This document shows, piece by piece, positions 16,392 to 25,126 of a stretch of DNA of 64,000 bases. The notes under the pieces are model-generated. The model saw nothing but the letters and a program-made list of their open reading frames with translations, was not told where the DNA came from and did no database searches. Position numbers and translations under genes: made by a program. The stretch is from Candidatus Alistipes faecigallinarum (GTDB lineage Bacteria > Bacteroidota > Bacteroidia > Bacteroidales > Rikenellaceae). The stretch is taken from the NCBI GenBank assembly GCA_019115605.1, contig DXDG01000023.1:1-64000 (forward strand). Reading direction: 5' to 3'. Positions within the stretch are counted from its first letter, which is position 1. Every line of letters starts with the position of its first letter.

Positions 16392-16892
16392 TTAGAGTTT
16401 CGTGTATTTGTACTTGTAGCTCAACAGCTTGCTGTCGAGCTGGAATTCGGTGGTGAAGCCGTCCTTCTCGAAGGTGGCGATGACCGTGTCGGTGTCGCGG
16501 ATGCGGAGCACGTTGGGAATGACGCTGTGGTCCAGGTCGCACTGGATCTTGCCCTCGGGCAGCGCCTCGGTGAAGGGCAGGAAGGGCACTTCGCCGTTGT
16601 CGAATTCGACGACGGCACCCGTCGCCGAGACGCTCACCGTCATGCGCACCGAGGCGAAGAAGTCGAATTTGCCGTAGAGATCCACGCCGTTGGGATTCTC
16701 GGGCGAGCATTGCAGCACCTGATTCAGGCGGTAGGTGTTCGTGACGGCGTCGGGATCTTCACCCTCGGTGGGGGTGTCGGCCTTCTCCTCCTCGTAGGGG
16801 ATGTAGGGAAGCGTCGTCTCGTCGTCGCATGCGGTCGATGTTCCGAGCAGGCACGCGGCGAAAAGCAGGAAAGCGTATTTTCTCATGTTCAT
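16392..16892 (-). CDS. Small PUL lipoprotein, DUF5004-like
   Basis: 166-aa predicted lipoprotein: MNMRKYAFLLFAACLLGTSTAC, then an acidic linker (EEEKADTPTEGEDPD) and a compact beta domain ending SKLLSYKYKYTKL. There is no enzyme motif. The start is one of two ATGs (16892 or 16886). The upstream one is preferred because it sits one base after the GH78 stop (TAATATG), implying translational coupling. It may pair with the next lipoprotein as a SusE/F-position surface protein; the family name is tentative. Confidence 0.65.
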   Translation of the reverse strand: MNMRKYAFLLFAACLLGTSTACDDETTLPYIPYEEEKADTPTEGEDPDAVTNTYRLNQVLQCSPENPNGVDLYGKFDFFASVRMTVSVSATGAVVEFDNGEVPFLPFTEALPEGKIQCDLDHSVIPNVLRIRDTDTVIATFEKDGFTTEFQLDSKLLSYKYKYTKL

Positions 16893-16893
16893 A

Positions 16894-19701
16894 TTAAGGG
16901 TGTTTTTTGGTTTGTTCGGTTGGTTTTCCGTGTTTTGCGGATGATTGCGGAGCCGGGTCGGCATCGGGTGCCGCAAGGGTGAACGTCAGCCGGTGCCGGC
17001 CGCTCTGCAGTTCGAGCGGGCCCCTTGCCGGGTTGCAGCGGCGGCCGTTGCGGAGCGCCGCAACGCATCCGTCGGGCAGGGGCGCCGTGGCCGAGACACC
17101 CGGCGGGAGCGTCAGGTCGATCCGCAGCTCCGCGGCCGTGCGCTCCCAGCGCAGGCGGATCCCGCCGTAGGGGGTCTCCTTGGTGATCTCGCACCAGCTG
17201 ACCCCTGCGGGAATCTGCGGGTCGATCACCACGTGCCGGTATCCCGGCTGCCGCGGATCGGTGCGAAGGCCGCCGAGGGCCTGGTAGAACCAGGTGCCGA
17301 TGCCGTTGTAGCAGTTGTGCACGCGGCTGCGCTCGCCGCTCCAGTACTCCCACGTCGTGGTGGCGCCGTGGTCGATCATGTGAAGGTATCCGGGGTAGTC
17401 GCGCTGCTTGAGCATGCGGTAGATGAACTCCGGGCGGCGTGCCTCGACGGCCCAGCGGGTGATGACCGGCACGCCGACCAGTCCGCCGCCGATATGGTCG
17501 TGCAGCACCTCGTGCGTGTATTCCAGAAGGCGTTCGCTCACCGCCCCGCGCAGCGAGTCGGGCGTCGCGCCCACGAGCATCGGATAGATCCGGTCGAGCT
17601 GCGATCCCGCGGCGTAGCTCTGCCTCTGCGGGTCGTAGAAGCGTTCGTGGATCCGCCGGTTGAGCGCCTCGCGTGCCGCCTCGAAACGTGCGGCATCCGC
17701 GTCGTGGCCCGTCAGGCGGGCCATCTGCGCCATCTTCGCGTAGCAGTCGCTGACGAAGCAGTTGTTCACCAGCGCCACGGAGGCCTCGTTGCCCGTATCG
17801 ACGCCCCAGGGGGCGAGCCAGTCGCCCAGGTACCAGTCGCGGTAGGGGGTGTCGGGCCAGCGGGTGAGCAACCCTTCGCGCATGTAGCTCTCGACGTATC
17901 CCATCCACCGGCACATGGCGTCGTAGTGGCGGTCGATGAGCGTGCGGTCGGCGTAGTTGAGCCACGTCTGCCAGGGGGCCATGACGATGAATCCGCACCA
18001 GTAGGGGCCTCCGCCGCCGGCTCCGGCGTTGGGAGCCACATGGGGCAGGCTGCCCCCGGGACGCATGGCATCCTCCCAGGCCTGCACCCAGTTGCGGTAG
18101 AGCGGCGCCACGCCGCAGAGCGTCTGCAGCGTCTCGGTCGAGGAGTTGCCGTCGCCGCCGTATCCGGCGCGTTCGAGATGCGGGCAGTCGACCATGTAGC
18201 CGTTGAAGGCCAGGCAGTGCAGTGTGCGGGCGATCATGTCGTGGATGGCGTTCAGGTCGTCGTCCGACGAGCGGAAGGTCGCCTCCGCGCGGTAGTCGGT
18301 ATGGAGGGCCAGCGCCTCGAACTCCGCGGCACGCGGGGCGCGCGGCAGGCCGCTCACCTCGACGTAGCGGAAGGCGTGGTGGTTGAACTTGTTGCGGAAG
18401 GTCTCCCGCGCGTCGCCGCGGGCGATGTAGCTGTCGCTCTGCCGCTGGTTGGCCAGCCGGCCGTCGGCCTCCAGCGCGTCGCTGTAGGTGAACTCGATGC
18501 GGGTTCCCGGCTCCAGCCCTTCGAAACGGGCTTCGAGCCATCCGGTGATGACCCGCCCGAAGTCAAGCCGCCAGCAGCCCGGCGTGCGCTCCTCGATCAT
18601 ACGGGGTGCCAGCCGCTCCTGGATCCGGTCCGGCTCGACCGTCTGGGGCGTGGCCCGGTGGCCGGGTTTCTCACGCGTGATGACGCCGCACCAGTCGAGA
18701 CGGTCCAGGTCGGAGGAGCCCATCGAGCGCGGGTTCCGGCGTGCATCGACCTCCTCGCCGCCGAAGTCGAGGGCGTTCCACGACCCCGTGTCGCGGTAGC
18801 CGCTGCGTGCGGCCTGCCACGACGAGTCGGTGCGGCAGAGGGTCTCCCAGCCGTCGGCGCCGAGACGGTCCACCTGGGCGCGGACGAGCGGTTCGGTGTA
18901 GGGCTCTTCGGGCTGCCAGCGTCCGAAGGTGCCGCGTTTGTACCACCCCTGTCCGAGCCAGATCACCAGGTCGTTCGCACCCTGCCGCAGGTAGGGCCGC
19001 AGGTCGTAGGTTACCCAGAGCGAGCGTTTGTCGAGCTGCGAGAGGGCCGGGGCGAGCACGGCATCGCCGACCTTGCGGCCGTTGAGCCAGATCTCGTGGT
19101 AGCCCAGCGAATTGACATGCAGCAGCGTGGCCCGGCCCGTGCCGTCGGCGTCGAACCGTCGGCGCAGCAGTACGGCCGTGGCGCCCGAGCCGGCAAGGCC
19201 GATAAAGCGTCCGGCAACGGCCGTCGTGTCGGTCAGACCGATGCCGAAGCGGGCGATCGGCGAGGTCGCTTTCCGGCCGCCCCGCGCGGTGCGCACGGTA
19301 ACGCGCCACCAGGCGAGCTGCCGGGCCGCCAGCGGTCTCCCCTCGTAGGCGATCCCGACCGAGCGGTCCGAGCGTACGGTGCCCGAATCCCACAGGTCGG
19401 CCTCGCCGCGGCTCAGCAGCAGGCTGTCCGAAGCCACCTCGATGCGGTAGCTGCGCTGGGTGTCGCCCTGCCGCGTCGAACGCAGCTGCCAGGCGAAGTG
19501 CGGCACCGTCGTGTCGATGGCCCACGGGTCGGTGAGCCCCTCCGTGGTCAGCCGCACGAGTTGCGGCGTCCGGGCGGCGAGCTCCTTCGGTCCGGCCGCG
19601 GAAGCCGCGTCGGAGGCGGAAACCGCCGGAGCAGCCGTCCCCGCACCGGTTCCCGTGAAGAGTCCGGCCAGCAGCAGGAGGTATGTCGCGATTCGGTTCA
19701 T
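16894..19701 (-). CDS. GH78 alpha-L-rhamnosidase of the PUL
   Basis: Secreted exo-acting rhamnosidase of 935 aa, full length for the family. A signal peptide (MNRIATYLLLLAGLFTGTGAG) is followed by an Fn3-like N-domain (PHFAWQLRSTRQGDTQRSYRI) and a jelly-roll domain (LHVNSLGYHEIWLNGRKVGD). The (alpha/alpha)6 domain carries FNGYMVDCPHLERAGYGGD, with the DCPxxER signature at about D505 and E510. A C-terminal beta domain follows (VDGGIRLRWERT-like region). It lies 12 bases after the GH2 gene in the same operon, so the PUL substrate should contain alpha-linked rhamnose. Confidence 0.93.
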   Translation of the reverse strand: MNRIATYLLLLAGLFTGTGAGTAAPAVSASDAASAAGPKELAARTPQLVRLTTEGLTDPWAIDTTVPHFAWQLRSTRQGDTQRSYRIEVASDSLLLSRGEADLWDSGTVRSDRSVGIAYEGRPLAARQLAWWRVTVRTARGGRKATSPIARFGIGLTDTTAVAGRFIGLAGSGATAVLLRRRFDADGTGRATLLHVNSLGYHEIWLNGRKVGDAVLAPALSQLDKRSLWVTYDLRPYLRQGANDLVIWLGQGWYKRGTFGRWQPEEPYTEPLVRAQVDRLGADGWETLCRTDSSWQAARSGYRDTGSWNALDFGGEEVDARRNPRSMGSSDLDRLDWCGVITREKPGHRATPQTVEPDRIQERLAPRMIEERTPGCWRLDFGRVITGWLEARFEGLEPGTRIEFTYSDALEADGRLANQRQSDSYIARGDARETFRNKFNHHAFRYVEVSGLPRAPRAAEFEALALHTDYRAEATFRSSDDDLNAIHDMIARTLHCLAFNGYMVDCPHLERAGYGGDGNSSTETLQTLCGVAPLYRNWVQAWEDAMRPGGSLPHVAPNAGAGGGGPYWCGFIVMAPWQTWLNYADRTLIDRHYDAMCRWMGYVESYMREGLLTRWPDTPYRDWYLGDWLAPWGVDTGNEASVALVNNCFVSDCYAKMAQMARLTGHDADAARFEAAREALNRRIHERFYDPQRQSYAAGSQLDRIYPMLVGATPDSLRGAVSERLLEYTHEVLHDHIGGGLVGVPVITRWAVEARRPEFIYRMLKQRDYPGYLHMIDHGATTTWEYWSGERSRVHNCYNGIGTWFYQALGGLRTDPRQPGYRHVVIDPQIPAGVSWCEITKETPYGGIRLRWERTAAELRIDLTLPPGVSATAPLPDGCVAALRNGRRCNPARGPLELQSGRHRLTFTLAAPDADPAPQSSAKHGKPTEQTKKHP

Positions 19702-19713
19702 TGTCAGGATGGT

Positions 19714-22611
19714 TTATCGGTTGTAGGCTTCGGCACGCACCTCGTAGCGGTCGTCCGGAAGCAGGCTGCCGTCGAAGCGGAAGTCGATCGTGCGGCTCTC
19801 GCCGGGCAGCAGCGTGAAGTAGTTGTCGTCGGCCTCGTAGGGGAGGATGCGCTCGCCGTCCGAGAGGCGGTAGGGCTGCAGATGGATGGCGAAGGCCACC
19901 GAGCGTCCCGTGTTGCGGACCGTCGTGCGGATCACCTTGCGATCCCCTTCGGCCGTGAGCTTCGAGCGTACCTGAAGCCGGGCCGGGGCGAGGGTATTGA
20001 GCGCCGTGTAGTCGCCGCGGCGCGTTGCGCGCCAGTAGAAGTTCTCCGAGAGCGGCTTGCCGTCGCGGTCGGTGAGTTCGAGGCGGATGAAGTGCACGGG
20101 CGAGAGGCGAGGCGTCGCGGCGTCGTGCCGGTAGACCTCCATCTCATAGAGCGAGTAGCCCCACTGCGTGGCGCGGCGGATGCCCTGCATGCGGATGTAG
20201 CGCGCCTGCTGCAGACCGAGCGAGAGGGTCTCCTCGCCGCCCGGAGCCTGCTGCGTCTCGTAGACGTCGCGCCAGGCGGTGCCGTCGTCGGAGAGCTGCA
20301 GCCGGTAGGCCGCCGCATGGGCATCCTCCCAGCGGAGCACGACCTCCGAGAATTCGCGCACGGCACCCAGATCGACCTCGATCCACTCGTCGTCGCGGTA
20401 TTCGCTCGACCAGCGGCTTCCTTCGTTGCCGTCGGTGAGGGCCTGCGCTCCCGCGCCGTCACGCGACGACGAGGAGGCCCGTACCGGCCGGTTGCGGGCC
20501 AGGTTGCCCTGCGCGAAGTTCAGGTCGAAGAGGTAGCGGGCCGTGTTGGGTTCGAGCGAGACGTGTATCTGCTGCGTGAACTGCGGCAGCAGGCGTCCGT
20601 CGAGGTCGTAGACCCGCGCCGTGGCCACGGCATCGACCGCCTCGCGCGTGGTGTTGATCGCCTTGACCGTATTGTCGGCATGGCTCCACTGGATGTGCAC
20701 CGGCTCGCACGCCTTGCGCACGCCCCAGTAGGCGCCCGTCGGATCGAAGTAGTAGTCGTAGGTCTGCCAGACGAGCGACGGATAGGCCGACTGGCTCATC
20801 CAGGTCATGATGCCCGTGGCGTCGTCCCACAGGTGGTGCTGCCATCCCTCGTACATCGCCTTATTCGATTCGAGGTTGAGCAGCTGCGCCTTGCGGCAGA
20901 AGTCCTCGATGCCCGTCGGCTCGCCGTAGTTTTCGGCGACGGTCTCGAAGTATTTGTCCGGCGCGGCGTTGGCGGCCGACTTGCCGAAGAAGTGCTTGTC
21001 CCACATCTCGTTGCGGGGCCACCACGACTCCTCGGGCATGAAGCGGCGGAAACTCTCGAAGGTGGTGAAGACCGCCGTGCCGATCTCGGTGCGGAAACCC
21101 CATGCCGGGCGTCCCTTGTAGCCGTAGGGCATCGGATAGGGCGTGAAGTACCACGAGGGGTGGAAGTTGGCCCACGGGCCGCTGCCCGAGAGCCCCTGTG
21201 CGTTGGAGATCGAGTGGTAGTGGCGGTCGCCGCCGTCGTAGTAGGCCACGTCGCCGCGCAGCCAGTCGTCGAGCGGAGCCAGGGGCACCCCTTCGTTGTC
21301 GCCGCACCAGACGGCGATCGAGGCGTGGTTGCGCAGCCGCTTGATCTTCTCCACGGCGTTGCGCTGGAAGGCTTCGAGGTCCTGCGGCAGGTTGGGGTGC
21401 GAGTTGAGCCAGAAGTCGTCCCACACCATGATGCCGTAGCGGTCGCAGGCGTCGTAGAACTCCTCGTCGGTCGTCGAGCCGATCCAGTTGCGGATCATGT
21501 TGAAGTGCATGTGGCGGTGCAGCGCCACGCGCGTGTCGTACTCCTCGCCGCGGCAGCGCAGCAACCATTCGCTCATGCCCCAGTTGCCGCCCTTGACGAA
21601 GACCTTCTCGCCGTTGATCTTCAGGCGGAAGATGCCGTCGGCGTCGTATTCGTAGCCGTATTCGCGGATGCCGAAGGTAATCTCGCGGCTGTCCGACGTC
21701 TCCGTTCCGGTGTTGAAGGCCAGGCGGCAGGTGTACAGATCGGGATCGCCCATGCCGTTGGGCCACCACAGCCGCGGATGCTCCACGGCCAGGGCCGCCA
21801 CCTCGCGCTCGGTGAGGCGCACCGTGCGCCGCTCGCCGGCGCCGAGGCGCACGGGCTGCGAGAAGCGGATGCCGCCCGGCGCTATCTCGCCTTCGAGGGT
21901 TCCCTCAAGAGGCTTCGACGAACGGTTTTCGAGCTCCGCAAGGATCTCGATGCGGGCATGCTCGCGGTCGGGCACCTTCGTGCGGATCCAGGGATCGATC
22001 AGCCGCACGTCGCCCGTCGTCGTGAGATAGACGTCGTCGGTGATGCCGCTCAACAGGCCCGGGACGTAGGGCATCCAGTCCCAGCTCGAACTGGCGATGT
22101 AGGTCGGGCTGCGAAGGTTCGGGACGGGAAGGCCCACCCACTCGACCTCGACCTCGAGGCGGTTCTCGCCGCCGGGCCGCACGAGGCCGGTGATGTCGTA
22201 GTCGCCCCGCTGCATGAAGCCGTCGAGGTGGCCGAGCGTATGGCCGTTCAGCCGGACGGTGCCCTTGCGGTTCACCCCCTCGAAATGGAGCCAGAGCGTG
22301 CGTCCGGCCCCGATCTCCGGGGTCTTGAACGTTCCCGTATAGAGGAAGTCACGGTCGTAGCGGCTCTTGTCCACACGGTAGGCGTTGTCCCCGAAGTTGG
22401 GATCCGCCTCCACGCCGGCGGCAACATACGAGGTGAAGACGCTGCCCGGGACGATCGCCTCGACCGCGGGCAGGCCGGTCGTCTCCGTCACGGGGCGGAC
22501 CTCCCAGCGGATGTGGCCGCTGCGGCTGTCGAGTGCGATGCGCGGCTGTGCGCAGAGGGCCCCCGTCGCGAACAGGGCGAGGCCGAGAAGCAGTTGGAGT
22601 CGTTTTGTCAT
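19714..22611 (-). CDS. GH2 exo-glycosidase with discoidin (F5/8 type C) module
   Basis: Secreted 965-aa glycosidase. After the signal peptide (TKRLQLLLGLALFATGALCAQ) come a GH2 sugar-binding domain (LWLHFEGVNRKGTVRLNGHTLG), an Ig-like domain and a TIM barrel. The acid/base Glu is about E440 in VWCGDNEG and the nucleophile about E509 in FRTEIGTAVF. The WCGxNE form is typical of the beta-mannosidase/exo-glucosaminidase-like branch rather than classic beta-galactosidase. An F5/8-type C (CBM32-like) module near residues 715-835 (PVRASSSSRDGAGAQALTDG) is inserted before the final Ig-like domain. The start is the ATG at 22611, opening the signal peptide. The exact sugar released is not determinable by eye. 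Confidence 0.9.
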   Translation of the reverse strand: MTKRLQLLLGLALFATGALCAQPRIALDSRSGHIRWEVRPVTETTGLPAVEAIVPGSVFTSYVAAGVEADPNFGDNAYRVDKSRYDRDFLYTGTFKTPEIGAGRTLWLHFEGVNRKGTVRLNGHTLGHLDGFMQRGDYDITGLVRPGGENRLEVEVEWVGLPVPNLRSPTYIASSSWDWMPYVPGLLSGITDDVYLTTTGDVRLIDPWIRTKVPDREHARIEILAELENRSSKPLEGTLEGEIAPGGIRFSQPVRLGAGERRTVRLTEREVAALAVEHPRLWWPNGMGDPDLYTCRLAFNTGTETSDSREITFGIREYGYEYDADGIFRLKINGEKVFVKGGNWGMSEWLLRCRGEEYDTRVALHRHMHFNMIRNWIGSTTDEEFYDACDRYGIMVWDDFWLNSHPNLPQDLEAFQRNAVEKIKRLRNHASIAVWCGDNEGVPLAPLDDWLRGDVAYYDGGDRHYHSISNAQGLSGSGPWANFHPSWYFTPYPMPYGYKGRPAWGFRTEIGTAVFTTFESFRRFMPEESWWPRNEMWDKHFFGKSAANAAPDKYFETVAENYGEPTGIEDFCRKAQLLNLESNKAMYEGWQHHLWDDATGIMTWMSQSAYPSLVWQTYDYYFDPTGAYWGVRKACEPVHIQWSHADNTVKAINTTREAVDAVATARVYDLDGRLLPQFTQQIHVSLEPNTARYLFDLNFAQGNLARNRPVRASSSSRDGAGAQALTDGNEGSRWSSEYRDDEWIEVDLGAVREFSEVVLRWEDAHAAAYRLQLSDDGTAWRDVYETQQAPGGEETLSLGLQQARYIRMQGIRRATQWGYSLYEMEVYRHDAATPRLSPVHFIRLELTDRDGKPLSENFYWRATRRGDYTALNTLAPARLQVRSKLTAEGDRKVIRTTVRNTGRSVAFAIHLQPYRLSDGERILPYEADDNYFTLLPGESRTIDFRFDGSLLPDDRYEVRAEAYNR

Positions 22612-22644
22612 GTCGTTCGGATGTTTTTCACGAAGCCGGCCGGC

Positions 22645-22662
22645 CCGCCCCGCAGGGGGCGG
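22645..22662 (-). other. GC hairpin between PUL genes
   Basis: CCGCCCC-gcag-GGGGCGG forms a 7-bp stem with a 4-base loop in the 67-base gap ahead of the GH2 gene, beside a GCCGGCCGGC palindrome. There is no T-run, so it is more likely an mRNA-stability or processing element than a terminator. Confidence 0.4.
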
Positions 22663-22678
22663 AGCAGACCGTACGGCG

Positions 22679-24082
22679 TTATTCGGCGGCGTCGGGCGTC
22701 GTCTCTGCGGGCGTCTCCTCCTCATCCGTGTCGGTGTCGAAGACATGCTCCCAGTTGTAGACGCGGAAGAAGTAGGGGCGGTAGAAGTCGGCGCTGCCCA
22801 CGCGGTTGAAGTTGTCCCAGAAGTTGTTCGGGTCGCTGTTCGTCGAGAAGACCAGCTCGCCCTGGCGCGAGAGGGCCGGGTGCAGGTTGATCATGTACCA
22901 GCGCTGCGGATAGGGATTGCCCAGCTTGTCGAGCGTTGCCGGCAGCGTGAAGAGCAGCGTGCGGTCGGTGAAGGGTCCGTAGGGGGTCTCGCTGCGGTAG
23001 ATGTAGATGTCGCGGCCGAAGGGGAAGCCCTCCATGCACATGTAGTAGGTGCCCTCCTTCTCGAAGACCCAGGGCATCGAGCCCGAATCGGTGGTGATGT
23101 ACGAACGCTCCATCTCTTCGTCGGTCGGCACGGAACTCTGCCACTGGTAGTTGCCGCTCACGTCGCGGATGTAGTAGCTCCACGGGCTGCCCAGGTCGAG
23201 CGTCTCGGTGCGGGCCACGAGCACGCGCGAGCTGAGGTTCACCTGCTTGGTCGTGTAGAGGTAGATGTGTTTTCCCTCCGTGTCCTCGAACATCGTCGAG
23301 CCGTAGGCCAGACCGTCGGACTTGAAGTTGTAGTCGGTCGAGAGTACCGACATGTACTGCCCGTCGCCCGGCTCGCCATCGAGGCTGTACTCGCGCAGGC
23401 AGCCGTCGATGTTCTTCAGCGATCCCGGTTCGACGCCCGTCCAGAGCATCTGCAGGATCTTGCCGCGCACGGGGTCGTCGTAGACCACGGCGTCGCCGGC
23501 CCAGTAGCAGAAGTCCTGGTCGATCTCGCCAATGGCGATCTGCTCGTCCGAGAGCGAAGCCTTCGGATGGCGGATGTGCGTGCGGGCCTGGTAGTAGCGC
23601 TCGGCGTTGGGGTCGCTCGTCTGGACGTAGTCCGCGAGCCATACCAGGTCGTCGTCGGTCTCCGCGCCGGAGGCGATCGACGCCCCCTTCTGGACCATGA
23701 TGCTGTTGCGGGGGAAGCTGCAGGCTCCGCGGGCGCGGGTCTCGCCGTCGACGACGCCGTAGAAGCTGTCGTTGAACGACCAGAAGACGTTGCCGTCGGG
23801 CAGGGCCGTCGTCAGCACGCCGTCGCCGCCGTTCCAGCCCAGCGTGCGGGTGAAGAGCGCGTCGTATTTCTTGTCCTTGTAGACGAAGACGCAGGGAGCC
23901 TGGCCGCCCTCGTCGGGCATCATCACCAGATTCCACGAGGGATCGATCGCGGGAGGCGTCAGCGTCTCGGGCGTCTCGGGGGCCTCGTCGTAGGGAACGG
24001 CCGGATTTTCGAAATCGTTGCATGCGGCCAGGGCGCCGGCGCACAGACCGATCATGCAGCATGCTATGAAGTGTCTTTTCAT
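22679..24082 (-). CDS. PUL beta-propeller lipoprotein (DUF5005-like)
   Basis: 467-aa predicted lipoprotein with signal peptide ending LAAC. The body has repeated blade-like segments: GDGVLTTALPDGNVFWSFNDSFYG, MLWTGVEPGS, DSGSMPWVFEKEGTYYMCMEGFP and YIYRSETPYGPFTDR. These resemble five-bladed propellers of the GH43/DUF5005/DUF4185 kind. The final 20 residues are acidic low-complexity sequence. It may be an unassigned glycosidase or a glycan-binding protein; the acidic residues needed for a GH43 reaction cannot be fixed without alignment. It sits in the PUL between the DUF1735-like lipoprotein and the GH2. Confidence 0.75.
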   Translation of the reverse strand: MKRHFIACCMIGLCAGALAACNDFENPAVPYDEAPETPETLTPPAIDPSWNLVMMPDEGGQAPCVFVYKDKKYDALFTRTLGWNGGDGVLTTALPDGNVFWSFNDSFYGVVDGETRARGACSFPRNSIMVQKGASIASGAETDDDLVWLADYVQTSDPNAERYYQARTHIRHPKASLSDEQIAIGEIDQDFCYWAGDAVVYDDPVRGKILQMLWTGVEPGSLKNIDGCLREYSLDGEPGDGQYMSVLSTDYNFKSDGLAYGSTMFEDTEGKHIYLYTTKQVNLSSRVLVARTETLDLGSPWSYYIRDVSGNYQWQSSVPTDEEMERSYITTDSGSMPWVFEKEGTYYMCMEGFPFGRDIYIYRSETPYGPFTDRTLLFTLPATLDKLGNPYPQRWYMINLHPALSRQGELVFSTNSDPNNFWDNFNRVGSADFYRPYFFRVYNWEHVFDTDTDEEETPAETTPDAAE

Positions 24083-24103
24083 GGTTCTTGCGGTAAGGGT
24101 TGG

Positions 24104-25102
24104 TTAGTATTGCGTACGGGTCATCGTCTCGCGGATCTCATGCCAGGTGTTGCTGTCTTCGGTGGCGAGCTGGTAGCGGTAGTAGAGGTAGAAGGTCTCC
24201 GTTTCGGGGTCGTAGGCCGAGACGTCCTGCGGCGAGAGGGAGACGTGGATGGCGTCCTGGCTGTCGAGGTAGGGCTCGACGGTAACCTTCTGCATGGGCA
24301 CGCTCTCGCCGGTGAGTTCACCCTCGACGTAGACGGGGACATTGACCCACGTCTCGGGATCGACCGTGACGCGGAGGCTGTTGTTGCGGATCGACAGCTT
24401 GTCGCTGGCGGCCGTGGCGCCCGGGAGGATCCGGATCGAGTGCTTGCCGATCGGAATGACGAGCTTCGAGGAGTTGATCGACTGGCGCCGCGAATCCGAA
24501 CCGAAGAGGTCGTCGATGACCCAGCCCGTCTGGGTGGTACCTGTCATCGTGTAGTAGGTGTCGCTCTTGGTGGTGGCGTATTCGTTCTTGCGCAGGATCT
24601 CGAAGAGCACATAGTTCTTCGACGTCGAGGCCATGTATCCCGAGACGGATTCGATGCGCAGCGGGATGAAGTAGGTCTCGTCGGGCAGCAGGTTGTCGAT
24701 GCGGACGTTGATCGGCAGCAGTGTCGAGTAGCTGCCGGCCTTCATATCGACGCTCATCGGGTCGATCGTATAGTACTCCGGGTCGAGCTCGATGGCGTAA
24801 TCGTCGAAGCTCGTGTCGAAGTTGCGCTTGTTGTATTCGCCGATGGCCTCGTCGTCGAGGCAGAACTTCACGGTAACGTCCTCGTCGAGGCCCGTCGAGC
24901 CGCTGGCGTAGATGGGCAGGTTGCCCGTAAAGCCGTTTTCACCGTATTCGAACTCCTCGCCGAGGATGTTGTTCTCGCCGCTGACGATGAAGATCTCCTT
25001 GCGGTAGAGCTCCTCCTTGTAATACTCCATTTCGCAGGAGGTGAGGAGTCCCGAGGCGGCGGCCGCAACCGAGAGGATCGTTATTTTGCTGAATGCTTTC
25101 AT
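24104..25102 (-). CDS. PUL surface lipoprotein (DUF1735/DUF4361-like, SusE position)
   Basis: 332-aa lipoprotein directly after susD, the usual place of a surface glycan-binding protein. The signal peptide ends GLLTSC. The N-terminal half (KEIFIVSGENNILGEEFEY, VDMKAGSYSTLLPINVRIDNLLPDETYFIPLRIESV) has the pattern of DUF1735 Ig-like domains. The C-terminal half (HVSLSPQDVSAYDPETETFYLYYRYQ) resembles DUF4361. No catalytic residues are expected. It starts 24 bases after the SusD stop. Confidence 0.82.
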   Translation of the reverse strand: MKAFSKITILSVAAAASGLLTSCEMEYYKEELYRKEIFIVSGENNILGEEFEYGENGFTGNLPIYASGSTGLDEDVTVKFCLDDEAIGEYNKRNFDTSFDDYAIELDPEYYTIDPMSVDMKAGSYSTLLPINVRIDNLLPDETYFIPLRIESVSGYMASTSKNYVLFEILRKNEYATTKSDTYYTMTGTTQTGWVIDDLFGSDSRRQSINSSKLVIPIGKHSIRILPGATAASDKLSIRNNSLRVTVDPETWVNVPVYVEGELTGESVPMQKVTVEPYLDSQDAIHVSLSPQDVSAYDPETETFYLYYRYQLATEDSNTWHEIRETMTRTQY

Positions 25103-25126
25103 GATCTGGATTTTTGGAGGTATTGA

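Noticed and set aside
16945-22809. 1954-aa plus-strand ORF opposite GH78 and GH2
   Set aside because: Antisense to two clearly homologous glycosidase genes. Its protein is Arg/Val/Gly-rich with no domain; such open shadows are expected in high-GC DNA.
22385-25126. 913-aa plus-strand ORF opposite PUL lipoproteins
   Set aside because: It spans three separate minus-strand genes and has no recognisable motif; a shadow.
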